Of a stretch of 64,000 nucleotides of DNA, positions 54,961 to 62,529 are shown piece by piece (the first letter of the stretch is position 1; every line of letters begins with the position of its first letter). The stretch spans positions 23,261 to 87,260 of the forward strand of contig JBKDAN010000042.1 of the NCBI GenBank assembly GCA_046316615.1, in the 5' to 3' direction. Under the pieces are notes generated by a model that saw only the letters and a list, made by a program, of their open reading frames with translations, ran no database searches and had not been told where the DNA came from. The position numbers and the translations under genes are program-made. The stretch is from BJHL01 sp040378885 (GTDB lineage Bacteria > Planctomycetota > Phycisphaerae > Phycisphaerales > UBA1924).

Positions 54961-55446
54961 ATGGCTGGCTTGCTCCAGCGAGAGTTGAACAAAAAGAACG
55001 GCTTCGACCTCCCTGAACAAGAGGTCTTCCTGAGTCTCCTGCGAACTACAAGTTTGCTCGAGAACATCGCCGAGCGGTTCTTCCGTGAGCACGGGCTGTC
55101 TATCGCCACATACAACGTGCTTCGCATCTTGCGATCAGCAGGCAAGGACGGCAAGACGTGTTCTCAGATCGGTGAGGACATGGTCGCTCGTGTTCCCGAC
55201 GTCACGCGCTTGGTGGATCGCCTGGAAGAAGCCGGCTTCGTCAAGCGATCGCGCGAACGCGACGACCGCCGCGTCGTGCGCGTCACGCTCATGACCGAAG
55301 GTCTCGAGCTTGTCGATCGCCTCGATGCGCCCGTGCTCGAACTGCACCGCCAGCAGCTCGGCCACATGAGCAAGGCCGAACTCATGGAGCTCACGCGACT
55401 GCTCGAGCATGCGCGCGATCCGATGAACGCCGACTCACCCGAGTGA
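54961..55446 (+). CDS. MarR-family transcriptional regulator
   Basis: 161 residues. Winged helix-turn-helix: 'EHGLSIATYNVLRILRSAGK' (helix 2-3), 'TCSQIGEDMVARVPDVTRLV' (recognition helix), and the wing 'DRLEEAGFVKRSRERDDRRV' with 'VRVTLMTEG'. The Asp-Arg-Arg tip of the wing is typical. N- and C-terminal helices form the dimer interface. No cysteines, so not an OhrR-type peroxide sensor. ATG 54961 has AAAGGATG. A palindrome upstream suggests autoregulation; the flavodoxin-like gene 80 bases downstream may be a target. Confidence 0.9.
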   Translation: MAGLLQRELNKKNGFDLPEQEVFLSLLRTTSLLENIAERFFREHGLSIATYNVLRILRSAGKDGKTCSQIGEDMVARVPDVTRLVDRLEEAGFVKRSRERDDRRVVRVTLMTEGLELVDRLDAPVLELHRQQLGHMSKAELMELTRLLEHARDPMNADSPE

Positions 55447-55525
55447 CACGCCTCAGTCACTTGCATTTCTTGCACGCAAAGCAGCGGCACGACTCCGGAG
55501 TATCAACAATGCGCCGGAGGTTCTC

Positions 55526-56107
55526 ATGCCCAGCGTTGTCATCGTCTACCACTCCGGTTACGGCCACACCAAAGTCGTCGCCGAACACGTCCACCGCGGC
55601 GTCGCCAGCGTCGCAGGTGTCACCGCGCACATCGTGAGCGTCGACGAACTCCCCGCGCCCGGCGCCGATCGCTCCCTCGGTGGCCAGTGGCCCCTCCTCA
55701 CCTAGGCCGACTGCATCGTCTTCGGCGCGCCGACCTACATGGGCGGCCCTAGCGCCAAATTCAAAGAATTCGCCGACCGCACCAGCGGCCTCTGGTTCAA
55801 GCAGCAGTGGAAAGACAAGCTCGCCGCCGGCTTCAGCAACAGCGGCAATCTCAGCGGCGACAAACTCAGCACGCTGCAATACATGAGCCTGCTCGCCTCG
55901 CAGCACGGCATGATCTGGATCAGTCTGGGCATGCTCCCCGGCAACCCGCACGACGCCAACACCCCCAACCGTGTCGGCAGCAACCTGGGCCTCATGTCCC
56001 AAAGCGACCAAGCCTCGCCCGACGTCACCCCAGGCCCCGGCGACCGCGAAACCGCCCGCCTCTTCGGCATCCGCATCGGCGAACTCACCAAACGCTTCAA
56101 GTCCTAA
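55526..56107 (+). pseudogene. Flavodoxin/WrbA-like gene interrupted by an in-frame TAG
   Basis: 193 codons in one frame with a single amber stop at codon 60 (55703-55705). The start 'MPSVVIVYHSGYGHTKVVAE' has the FMN phosphate loop and the part after the stop continues 'ADCIVFGAPTYMGGPSAKFK', the next FMN-binding loop of flavodoxin-fold NAD(P)H-quinone reductases. No other lesion is seen, and codon use is normal on both sides, so the damage is recent, or the base is a sequencing error (TAG from CAG, GAG or TGG). CGGAGG lies upstream. If read through, it is about 193 residues, a usual length. Confidence 0.8.
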
Positions 56108-56130
56108 GCCACCGCACCGCAACCCACCAG

Positions 56131-56298
56131 CTACTTCTTCTTCTCCCCAACCGCCTTGCCGCCAATGGTGAGTGATGTCTTCGTGCCCGGCTTCTTTTTG
56201 CCCAAGAGCCCCGCAGGCACCACACGGCGCAGCAAGTACACCAACGCCACCAGAGCGATGGCAGTCACAACCCAAAATTGCCAGTCGTGCACGGGCAT
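56131..56298 (-). CDS. Small single-pass membrane protein
   Basis: 55 residues. 'WQFWVVTAIALVALVYLLRR' is a membrane helix, followed by a basic tail ending in 'KAVGEKKK'. The family is not recognised. It lies just downstream of the tRNA cluster on the same strand (27 bases after tRNA-Met) and could be co-transcribed with the tRNAs. Confidence 0.5.
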   Translation of the reverse strand: MPVHDWQFWVVTAIALVALVYLLRRVVPAGLLGKKKPGTKTSLTIGGKAVGEKKK

Positions 56299-56324
56299 TG
56301 CGTCAGCGTAGGTTCCGCGCTCAA

Positions 56325-56397
56325 TGGCTTCGACAGGATTCGAACCTGCACCACGGCGCTCATGAGACGCCTGCCCTGCCAGTTGGGCGACGAAGCC
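56325..56397 (-). tRNA. tRNA-Met (anticodon CAT)
   Basis: 73 bases. Acceptor GGCTTCG/CGAAGCC, discriminator A; D stem GCCC/GGGC; anticodon stem GGCGT/GCGCC with loop CTCATGA; T arm GCAGG-TTCGAAT-CCTGT. Position 37 is G where elongator tRNA-Met usually has A. CCA not encoded. An Ile(CAT, lysidine) identity cannot be excluded from sequence. Confidence 0.85.
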
Positions 56398-56412
56398 TCG
56401 CTCTCTCCACAA

Positions 56413-56486
56413 TGACCCGGGTGGGAGTCGAACCCACAACATGCCGACTCTGAATCGGCCGCCTCTGCCAGTTGGGCTACCAGATC
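56413..56486 (-). tRNA. Class I tRNA with leucine anticodon CAG (atypical)
   Basis: 74 bases. Acceptor GATCTGG/CCGGGTC (wobble pairs at 3-70 and 5-68), D arm GCCCAACTGGCAGAGGC, anticodon stem GCCGA/TCGGC with loop TTCAGAG, variable arm of five bases, T arm GTGGG-TTCGACT-CCCAC, discriminator A. The anticodon reads CUG (Leu), but the short variable arm is not that of a bacterial tRNA-Leu. Confidence 0.7.
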
Positions 56487-56508
56487 GCAACATAAACCCA
56501 CGAACCAA

Positions 56509-56582
56509 TGACGTCCGCGGGATTCGAACCCGCACCATCCGGACCCTCAGCCCGGCGCCTCTACCAGTTGGGCTACGACGTC
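56509..56582 (-). tRNA. Class I tRNA with leucine anticodon GAG (atypical)
   Basis: 74 bases. Acceptor GACGTCG/GGACGTC (mismatch at 7-66), D arm GCCCAACTGGTAGAGGC, anticodon stem CCGGG/TCCGG with loop CTGAGGG, five-base variable arm, T arm GCGGG-TTCGAAT-CCCGC, discriminator A. Its D arm is nearly identical to that of the neighbouring CAG tRNA, so the two are paralogues. Confidence 0.7.
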
Positions 56583-56589
56583 AACCAAA

Positions 56590-56662
56590 CGATCTCGGCG
56601 GGACTTGAACCCGCATTCCCGGATCGACAATCCGGAGTCTTCACCACTTAGACGACGAGACC
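56590..56662 (-). tRNA. tRNA-Asp (anticodon GTC)
   Basis: 73 bases. Acceptor GGTCTCG/CGAGATC with one G-T pair, discriminator G (expected for Asp); D stem GTCT/AGAC; anticodon stem CCGGA/TCCGG with loop TTGTCGA; T arm GCGGG-TTCAAGT-CCCGC. First gene of the four-tRNA cluster. Confidence 0.92.
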
Positions 56663-56670
56663 ACCACAGC

Positions 56671-56695
56671 ATGTCAATGTAATATCCATTGACAT
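56671..56695 (-). promoter_or_regulatory. Palindrome over the tRNA cluster promoter
   Basis: Perfect 9-bp inverted repeat ATGTCAATG, 7-base AT-rich spacer, CATTGACAT, located 9-33 bases upstream of tRNA-Asp, the first tRNA of the cluster. The spacer contains a -10-like TATTAC. No T run, so an operator is more likely than a terminator. Confidence 0.45.
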
Positions 56696-57124
56696 ACTTA
56701 CATTCATTCCATGTGGCATCCCCGCCGCCATGCGACTATCGCAACACGGCAACGCACGCCACGGAATCCAAACAGGCACCCGACAAGCAACCGCCAAAGC
56801 AGTCGCATCACGAAGGACCAATCGCCGCGACAACATCACAGCATCAGGACCTCTCGATTGTCGGTGGATGCGATCACGAATCAGATCGCGGTTTCAACAA
56901 GGCCGGCGGCAGCGCAAACAGCACGTCTGACTTCCGCAAAGCACGCACGGCACACATGGCACCGCAGCACTTCGCAAGGCAGACCATCTTGTGAGCAACA
57001 AGATCAAGCGACAGGAGACTTCAGAGCCCAGCCCTCATCAGCCACGCGGGAGTCAGCACCACACAGGTGCACCCACGGCCGATCGAGCGGTCGCTCGCCA
57101 GTTCCGACGCCCGTGCCGTGCGAC
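56696..57124. other. Intergenic region upstream of the tRNA cluster
   Basis: Short overlapping frames on both strands, none convincing. I found no further tRNA (no GGTTCRA box) and no T-run hairpin. Confidence 0.45.
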
Positions 57125-57808
57125 TTACATCCGCACGGCCCAGGTATCTCGAAACTCGCGAAGCACCAGGCCCAGCCCAAAGCCGACTGGCATGAAGCCC
57201 GGTAGCATGAAGCCCGGTAGCATGACGGGCGACAGCATCACGCCGCCGTCCATCCGCCGCAGCGAAAAGCCGCTGCAATCTCGCATGTTCTCGCACATTC
57301 GCGAGCACATGTCTCCCGAGAGCACGCTGCCAAGACGGTTCGCAAAACCGTCCAGATGATCAAACCGAAGTCGATCACCCGTCTTGTCAGCCACGCCCAT
57401 CCGTCGCCCGCACCGTTCACCGTCTTGCGACATCTTGCAGAGGTCAGCACCAGCACGACGAATATCGCCCGCCAGTTCCGCCCCACGCTCAGCCGCCGCC
57501 GGCCAGGTTGGGAAAGTGGCGCTCAGGCGGATCTCTCCGCCGCGCGACCACCGATTCGACAGATCCGCTCGCACCTCTGCCAACAGAGGCAGTCGGCGCA
57601 CACGTCCCACAACCCTTGCCTCCGCCGCAACCCGGCCGCGACTCACGCTCCTACCCGACGCAGGACCCAACGCAGGACGCGATGCACGACTGGCCGCAAC
57701 GTGGCACGCCGCAACCCGATCGGCGCGATTGCCAGCCAGCACGCCGCTTCTCGCGGTCACGCCGGCTTGCTCGCCGTTTTTCAAGATGGATGCGGGGCTG
57801 AATTGCAT
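57125..57808 (-). CDS. Possible orphan gene, 227 residues
   Basis: Unrecognised. The frame runs from ATG 57808 to 57125 with a sigma-70-type promoter 23 bases upstream and GAGAG before the ATG. Composition is unlike neighbouring proteins: many Arg, Ala and Gly in the first half, then 'MSQDGERCGRRMGVADKTGD' and 'MCSRMCENMRDCSGFSLRRM', ending with a Met/Leu/Gly-rich stretch that holds a 15-bp direct repeat (57190-57225 region). Codon third positions are mixed, so coding is uncertain. It is divergent from the amidohydrolase gene. Confidence 0.4.
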   Translation of the reverse strand: MQFSPASILKNGEQAGVTARSGVLAGNRADRVAACHVAASRASRPALGPASGRSVSRGRVAAEARVVGRVRRLPLLAEVRADLSNRWSRGGEIRLSATFPTWPAAAERGAELAGDIRRAGADLCKMSQDGERCGRRMGVADKTGDRLRFDHLDGFANRLGSVLSGDMCSRMCENMRDCSGFSLRRMDGGVMLSPVMLPGFMLPGFMPVGFGLGLVLREFRDTWAVRM

Positions 57809-57830
57809 GGGAACACTCTCGATCAACCAG

Positions 57831-57859
57831 AGTATCGGCCACGAACCGATGTTTGTCAA
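57831..57859 (-). promoter_or_regulatory. Strong sigma-70-type promoter (minus strand)
   Basis: TTGACA at 57859-57854, a 17-base spacer, GATACT at 57836-57831. It points to the possible orphan gene at 57808. Confidence 0.6.
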
Positions 57860-57874
57860 GTCAATTTCCAGAAA

Positions 57875-57903
57875 TTGTTTTGCTGTTGCTCTCTTGTTAT
57901 ATC
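57875..57903 (+). promoter_or_regulatory. Sigma-70-type promoter of the amidohydrolase gene
   Basis: TTGTTT, 17 bases, TATATC in an AT-rich stretch, about 90 bases before ATG 57995. Confidence 0.5.
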
Positions 57904-57994
57904 ACAACCTGCTTCCTTACTCATTCTCTCCCGATCACTCCCCAGTCACCGCATGCCTCCCAAACTCACCCTGTCCACCCCGGTACCCTCCATC

Positions 57995-59362
57995 ATGCTC
58001 ACGCGGATGCTCGCTCTCGCTGCTTGCTTGGCTGTTTCGCTTACTGCGCTCGCCCAGCAAACCCCCGTCGCCATCACCAACGCCCGCATCTTGACCCTCG
58101 CGGGCGACCAAGGCCTTGGCGAACTCCAGCAAGGCACGCTCATCGTCCACAACGGCAAGATCTCCGCCGTCGGCAGCAACATCCCCATCCCCGACGGCGC
58201 AACCCGCATCGACGCCCAAGGCAAGACCATCATCCCCGGACTCGTCGACACCCACAGCCACATCGGCGGCGTGGGCGGCGCAGACCAATCCGCCACCATC
58301 CAGCCCGATGTCCGCGTCTTCGACTCCCTCAATCCCCTCGACTCCGGCTTCCGCCGCGCCATCGCAGGTGGTCAGACCACCCTCAACATCATGCCCGGCT
58401 CAGGACACCTCCTGAGCGGCCAAACCATCTACGTCAAACTTCGCGGCGGCAAAACCATCGAAGGCCTCTTCATCCGCCCGCCCCAAGGCTCCAACTTGCC
58501 CGACCCCATGGGCGGCATCAAAATGGCCAACGGCACCAACATGCTCGGCGCACCGCCCTTCAGCGGCACCCGCGGCAAAAGCGCCGCCATGGTCCGCGAA
58601 CGCTACATCAAAGCGCAGGAATACCGCCAGAAAATCATCGACGCCGCCGGCGATTCCAAGAAGCTCCCCGAGCGCGACCTCGGCCTCGAAGCCCTCGTCG
58701 AAGTGCTCGAAGGTCGCCGCATCGTCCACCACCACACCCACCGCACCGACGACATCATGACCGTCCTCCGCCTCCAAAAGGAGTTCGGTTTCCGCGTCGT
58801 CCTCCACCACGTCAGCGAAGCCTGGAAACTCCCGCAGGAACTCGCCGCCGCTCAGCGCGACACCAACGGCAAACTCCTCGGCTGCTCCATCATCCTCGTC
58901 GATTCACCCGGCGGCAAGCTCGAAGCTCTCCACCTCGACATGAAGACCGGCGCAATCCTGGAGCAGGCCGGCGTCCGCACCTGCATCCATAGTGACGACT
59001 GGATCAACGACTGCCGCCACTTCCTCCGCAGCGGCGCACTCGCCGTCCGCTTCGGCATGAGCGAAGCCGCCGCCCTCCGCGCTCTCACCATCGAAGGCGC
59101 CCGCATGATGGACCTGGGTGATCGCGTCGGTTCGCTCGAAGCCGGCAAAGACGCCGACTTCGTCATCCTCTCAGGCACCCCCTTCAGCACCTACACCAAA
59201 GTCGAGCAAGCCTGGGTCGAAGGCGCCAAAGTCTTCGACATCACCAATCCCGACGACGCCCTCTTCGCCACCGGCGGCTTCGGCGCAGGCCGAGATCAAG
59301 AACCCTACATGTGCTGTGCTCCAAACGGCGGCTTCACCTTCGGCGGCAAACAGTGGCAGTAA
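57995..59362 (+). CDS. Secreted amidohydrolase
   Basis: 455 residues. ATG 57995 begins the signal peptide 'MLTRMLALAACLAVSLTALA'; an ATG at 57953 is possible. Metal-dependent hydrolase fold: N-terminal beta sandwich ('ITNARILTLAGDQGLGELQQ'), first metal motif 'GLVDTHSHIG' (HxH), 'GRRIVHHHTHRTDDIMTVLR', 'FRVVLHHVSEAWKL' and 'GVRTCIHSDD' with the last metal-binding Asp; the C-terminal 'GSLEAGKDADFVILSGTPFS' closes the sandwich. All His/Asp ligands are present. Relatives are annotated as imidazolonepropionase-like or dipeptidase-like; the substrate is unknown. Ends 'YMCCAPNGGFTFGGKQWQ'. Confidence 0.88.
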   Translation: MLTRMLALAACLAVSLTALAQQTPVAITNARILTLAGDQGLGELQQGTLIVHNGKISAVGSNIPIPDGATRIDAQGKTIIPGLVDTHSHIGGVGGADQSATIQPDVRVFDSLNPLDSGFRRAIAGGQTTLNIMPGSGHLLSGQTIYVKLRGGKTIEGLFIRPPQGSNLPDPMGGIKMANGTNMLGAPPFSGTRGKSAAMVRERYIKAQEYRQKIIDAAGDSKKLPERDLGLEALVEVLEGRRIVHHHTHRTDDIMTVLRLQKEFGFRVVLHHVSEAWKLPQELAAAQRDTNGKLLGCSIILVDSPGGKLEALHLDMKTGAILEQAGVRTCIHSDDWINDCRHFLRSGALAVRFGMSEAAALRALTIEGARMMDLGDRVGSLEAGKDADFVILSGTPFSTYTKVEQAWVEGAKVFDITNPDDALFATGGFGAGRDQEPYMCCAPNGGFTFGGKQWQ

Positions 59363-59369
59363 CGCAACC

Positions 59370-59401
59370 GGTGGCCCGCCCGTCCCGGGCGGGCGCATGC
59401 C
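59370..59401. repeat. REP-like palindrome, copy 1
   Basis: GGTGGCCCGCCC-gtcCC-GGGCGGGCGCATGCC: an arm of GCCCGCCC pairs with GGGCGGGC, placed eight bases after the amidohydrolase stop. Similar to copy 2 at 62497. Confidence 0.7.
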
Positions 59402-59415
59402 AACCGCGCACAAGT

Positions 59416-59784
59416 TCACCGCACATCTCGCGCCAGCACCACAACAGGCAGCACATCAGGCACCCACTGCCGCGCCCCATCTCCCACACGCCAGAACTCA
59501 ACCGACGCGGGCACGCCCGCGTCACTCACGTAAAACGAAACCAGCACCGGCGCACCATCCGCGTCGCTGTACTGCATCTCCGCCGCAAACACACCGCGCG
59601 TTGCTTCCACGCCATCAACGCACATCGCAAAACTCCCCCACCCGCCATCATCCAGATCTCGCGCAAGCACCCGCTCCACCGCAAACCCGGAAACGATGCT
59701 CGCCGAGCACGCCTCCACAAACGCACGCAGCACACGACGTTCATCATGCGTCAACTGCCGATACCGTGGCGGCGTTTCGCTCAT
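59416..59784 (-). CDS. Hypothetical protein, 122 residues
   Basis: ATG 59784. 'MSETPPRYRQLTHDERRVLR' and 'AFVEACSASIVSGFAVERVL' start a soluble domain that ends 'WRVGDGARQWVPDVLPVVVL' with an Arg-rich end. The 'RxLTxxERxVLRAFxEA' start recalls DUF6984-type proteins, but I cannot confirm this. Possibly cytoplasmic. It is convergent with the amidohydrolase gene, with the REP-like repeat between. Confidence 0.55.
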   Translation of the reverse strand: MSETPPRYRQLTHDERRVLRAFVEACSASIVSGFAVERVLARDLDDGGWGSFAMCVDGVEATRGVFAAEMQYSDADGAPVLVSFYVSDAGVPASVEFWRVGDGARQWVPDVLPVVVLARDVR

Positions 59785-59880
59785 ACGTGCCCCGCTTCCA
59801 CAACTGCTCAGCAGCAATCACCGCCACAACCAGTATCCTCGTGCCTCGACGGACCTTGTTCGCGCGATCGATGCGTGCTG

Positions 59881-60981
59881 TCAACACGCAAACCGTCCCC
59901 GTCGAACGCGCCGCGTGACAAGATACAGCGCTGGGATCATCATTCCAAGCATGCCGGGTTGTGGAATACTTGTGGCGATCCGGAGACCAACGAATGTTAA
60001 CTGCGCGTCCGGACTCACGTTCCCGAACATGAAAACTTCGTCACTTGCAGCATCCGAATCCCAGCGCGAACCTTCAATTATCCGCAGCATCCTCCCTTGA
60101 ACGGTGTAGATGCCTTCAGTAAGTTCCCCAGTCCCCCCCGCCGCATCTAGCAATCCCCACGGCGTTTGCGAAGTCGGATACGACCCAAGTGGCACCCGCG
60201 CCCCCGGAAAGTTCGGCCCCGACCAATCCGAGTTCGCCTGATTCGCCGCGCTGCCGTTGGGAAATCCAACCGGCGGCCCATACACCGGCAACGCATCCGA
60301 CCCCAGCGGACCTTGCCACCACCCACCCAGCGAACCGTCGAGATTCGGCTTGAGCGGGTCGTAATGCACCGCCTTCAACCACTCATCCCAACTCGGAATC
60401 CAATATCGCGCACCCGGACTGCGAGAGGCTTGATCCGTGAACGTCGGAAAATCGCTCAGGCTAAACGTGCTTACGTCATAAGCACCGCTCAAAAACGCTG
60501 ACGCGTCCGTGCTCTTGTTGTTATGCAACCAGTTGCAATAGATGGCCGCCACACGCCATGAAACCGCTACGCCGCGCATCGCCGCGTTGGGCACACTGGG
60601 GTTTACCACCCACCGCCGCCCCGGCCCGGCATACGACGAATCACGAATCGCCCCCCACTGCGAAGGCACCAAAAACCGCGTGCCCTCTGGAATCGGCAGT
60701 GGATCAGGCCTCGCGAACGCCGCGTTATAAAACTCCACCCACTGCGCCGTCGTCACCTCAAACCGCCCGATCGAGTACTCATACCCCACCGACCCACGCC
60801 CGGTGACACCAATGTTAAATGGGTCCACCCCGCCATACGCCGGGTTATTGACCGCCCCAATCCGCGAAAACTCCGCCCCGCTCAGCGGGTCCGTGAAAAA
60901 CTGCGTCTGCGAACTCGCCTCGCTGTTCACCAGCACAAGGCCGCCGATCCACGCGACAACACACGCAACCACGCGCTTCAT
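59881..60981 (-). CDS. FGE/SUMF1-fold exported protein with PEP-CTERM-like tail
   Basis: 366 residues from ATG 60981 (GGAGAT upstream). A signal peptide ('VVACVVAWIGGLVLVNSEAS') leads into a formylglycine-generating-enzyme fold: 'YEYSIGRFEVTTAQWVEFYN', 'RGVAVSWRVAAIYCNWLHNN', 'YWIPSWDEWLKAVHYDPLKP', 'TPWGLLDAAGGTGELTEGIY'. The catalytic Cys pair of FGE is not visible, so it is probably a substrate-binding member of the fold, as is common in planctomycetes. The end 'IPQPGMLGMMIPALYLVTRR' plus VRRGR has PEP-CTERM layout. Divergent from the glycosyltransferase gene. Confidence 0.8.
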   Translation of the reverse strand: MKRVVACVVAWIGGLVLVNSEASSQTQFFTDPLSGAEFSRIGAVNNPAYGGVDPFNIGVTGRGSVGYEYSIGRFEVTTAQWVEFYNAAFARPDPLPIPEGTRFLVPSQWGAIRDSSYAGPGRRWVVNPSVPNAAMRGVAVSWRVAAIYCNWLHNNKSTDASAFLSGAYDVSTFSLSDFPTFTDQASRSPGARYWIPSWDEWLKAVHYDPLKPNLDGSLGGWWQGPLGSDALPVYGPPVGFPNGSAANQANSDWSGPNFPGARVPLGSYPTSQTPWGLLDAAGGTGELTEGIYTVQGRMLRIIEGSRWDSDAASDEVFMFGNVSPDAQLTFVGLRIATSIPQPGMLGMMIPALYLVTRRVRRGRFAC

Positions 60982-61111
60982 ATCTCCACCATGCCACCAA
61001 TTCTGCAGATTGCCAGCAATCTCGCCAGAATTTCCCCCCAACTCACGTGCCGCCCCGCCACTGCCCCACCCGCAACGCGAGTTTCCGATCGCGCCTCGCC
61101 GATACTCCATC

Positions 61112-62494
61112 GTGAGCCGCCCCGCTCCCATCCCGCCCCACGTGGGCTCCTGCCTCAAGCGTGCCCTCGCCGCGCACGATGCCGCCGATCCTGCCAGCGC
61201 GCTCGAAGCCTTAACCGCCGGCGCACTCGCCGACATCCAGCAGCACCAGCAGCAGTTCTTAGGCGACATCCGCGCCTGCGCCCTCTTCGCCGACTTCACC
61301 CGCGATCTGCTCGCTCCGTGGGCCGCATCCCTCCCACCCTTCATCGCCCCTTCCGCGCCAGGCAATCCACCACGCATCGCCTACTGCATGCCCAGCCTCG
61401 CGCAAGGCAACGCCGCCAGCGCCAATCTACTGCGCCTCATCCGTCACCACATCACGAGCAAACGCATCACGCCTCACGTCGTCTTGTGCGAAGAGCACAC
61501 GCGCCGCGATCCAGCAACCCAGTTCCTCCAATTGCCCGACGCACCAAGCACACGAACGGGCGCGCACATGCTCGCAGAGCTGCGCGCGTTGTGCCCCGTC
61601 ACCATCCTGCCCACAACCCTCTCGCATCTCGCCGCGGCACAAAATGCAATCACGCCCCTGCGAGAGGCCCGCTTCGACGCCGCGCTCTTCGTCGCCAGCC
61701 CCGCCTGCGCCATCCAAACCGCCCTCGCCTTCGCTCGCATCGCGCCGCTGCAAATCTGCCTCAACATTGGCGTGCCCCTGCTCAGCCAAGGCATCGACGC
61801 CGTCATCTACAACAACCCGCCCAAAGCCCAGCGCGATCACGCCGTGCTGACAGCTCGCAACATCGCGATGCACAGTGTCGAAACTTCTGGTGGCGACGCC
61901 GCATCCGCCGCCGCTGTGCCCGCGACGCCGCGCAGCAAACTCGCGCTGCCAGCACACGCGCCCGTGCTTGCGTGCGTCAGCAATCGCCTCACTGATCGCC
62001 TCCTCGCAGGCACCTTCGCCCACGACTTGTCCGCGTTTCTCCAGCAACATCCAGATGTGTGGTTCGTCGGCATCGGTCCAAGTGATCAAAGCAAACTGCA
62101 AGCCCCGCTCGCCCCCGTCATCCATCGCTGCATCTTCACCGGCCCCGTCGCCGATCCGCGCACACATCTCAAATCGTGCGACATCCTCCTCAACGAATAC
62201 CCCGAAGGCGGCGGCAACTCCGTCATCGAAGCCATGGGCGCAGGCATCCCCGTCGTCGCCTTGCGCGCAGGAGAGCGCCACGCCGAATGCATCGGCGCCC
62301 ACCTCGTCGGCCCCGATGCCATTCCCACCAATGATCGCGCCGCCTACTGGCAACTCGTCACACACTGGTTGCAAAACCCCCACGCCCGCTTGCAAGCCGC
62401 CGCCCGCCAGCGCGATCGCGCCGTGACCTGCCTCGACTACGCCCCCATCTGCGCCGCCTACGAGCAAAGCATCCTCAACCTCCTCGCGCGCTAA
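61112..62494 (+). CDS. Glycosyltransferase (GT-B fold)
   Basis: 460 residues from GTG 61112; the first 50 residues are Ala-rich helix ('GSCLKRALAAHDAADPASAL'). The GT-B domains follow, with 'RIAYCMPSLAQGNAASANLL' and the donor-site segment 'ILLNEYPEGGGNSVIEAMGA' with 'GIPVVAL' and 'ERHAECIGAHLVGP'. The E-x7-E motif is replaced by 'EGGGNSVIEAM', as in O-linked GlcNAc-transferase/GT41-like or related families. Donor and acceptor are unknown. It has a REP-like palindrome three bases after its stop. Confidence 0.75.
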   Translation: MSRPAPIPPHVGSCLKRALAAHDAADPASALEALTAGALADIQQHQQQFLGDIRACALFADFTRDLLAPWAASLPPFIAPSAPGNPPRIAYCMPSLAQGNAASANLLRLIRHHITSKRITPHVVLCEEHTRRDPATQFLQLPDAPSTRTGAHMLAELRALCPVTILPTTLSHLAAAQNAITPLREARFDAALFVASPACAIQTALAFARIAPLQICLNIGVPLLSQGIDAVIYNNPPKAQRDHAVLTARNIAMHSVETSGGDAASAAAVPATPRSKLALPAHAPVLACVSNRLTDRLLAGTFAHDLSAFLQQHPDVWFVGIGPSDQSKLQAPLAPVIHRCIFTGPVADPRTHLKSCDILLNEYPEGGGNSVIEAMGAGIPVVALRAGERHAECIGAHLVGPDAIPTNDRAAYWQLVTHWLQNPHARLQAAARQRDRAVTCLDYAPICAAYEQSILNLLAR

Positions 62495-62496
62495 CG

Positions 62497-62529
62497 GGTG
62501 GCCCGCCCCTCCAGAGCGGGCGCATGTCA
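62497..62529. repeat. REP-like palindrome, copy 2
   Basis: GGTGGCCCGCCC-ctCCAGA-GCGGGCGCATGTC, placed three bases after the glycosyltransferase stop. Both copies share GGTGGCCCGCCC and GCGGGCGCATG. Confidence 0.7.

Noticed and set aside
56413..56486. tRNA-Gln(CTG) reading on the plus strand
   Set aside because: The plus strand has no TTCRA box in the T-loop position, while the minus strand has full class I consensus, so the gene is on the minus strand with anticodon CAG.
57356..57994. 5' extension of the amidohydrolase frame
   Set aside because: Codes for Arg/Ser/Pro-rich sequence over the divergent promoter; the signal peptide begins at 57995.
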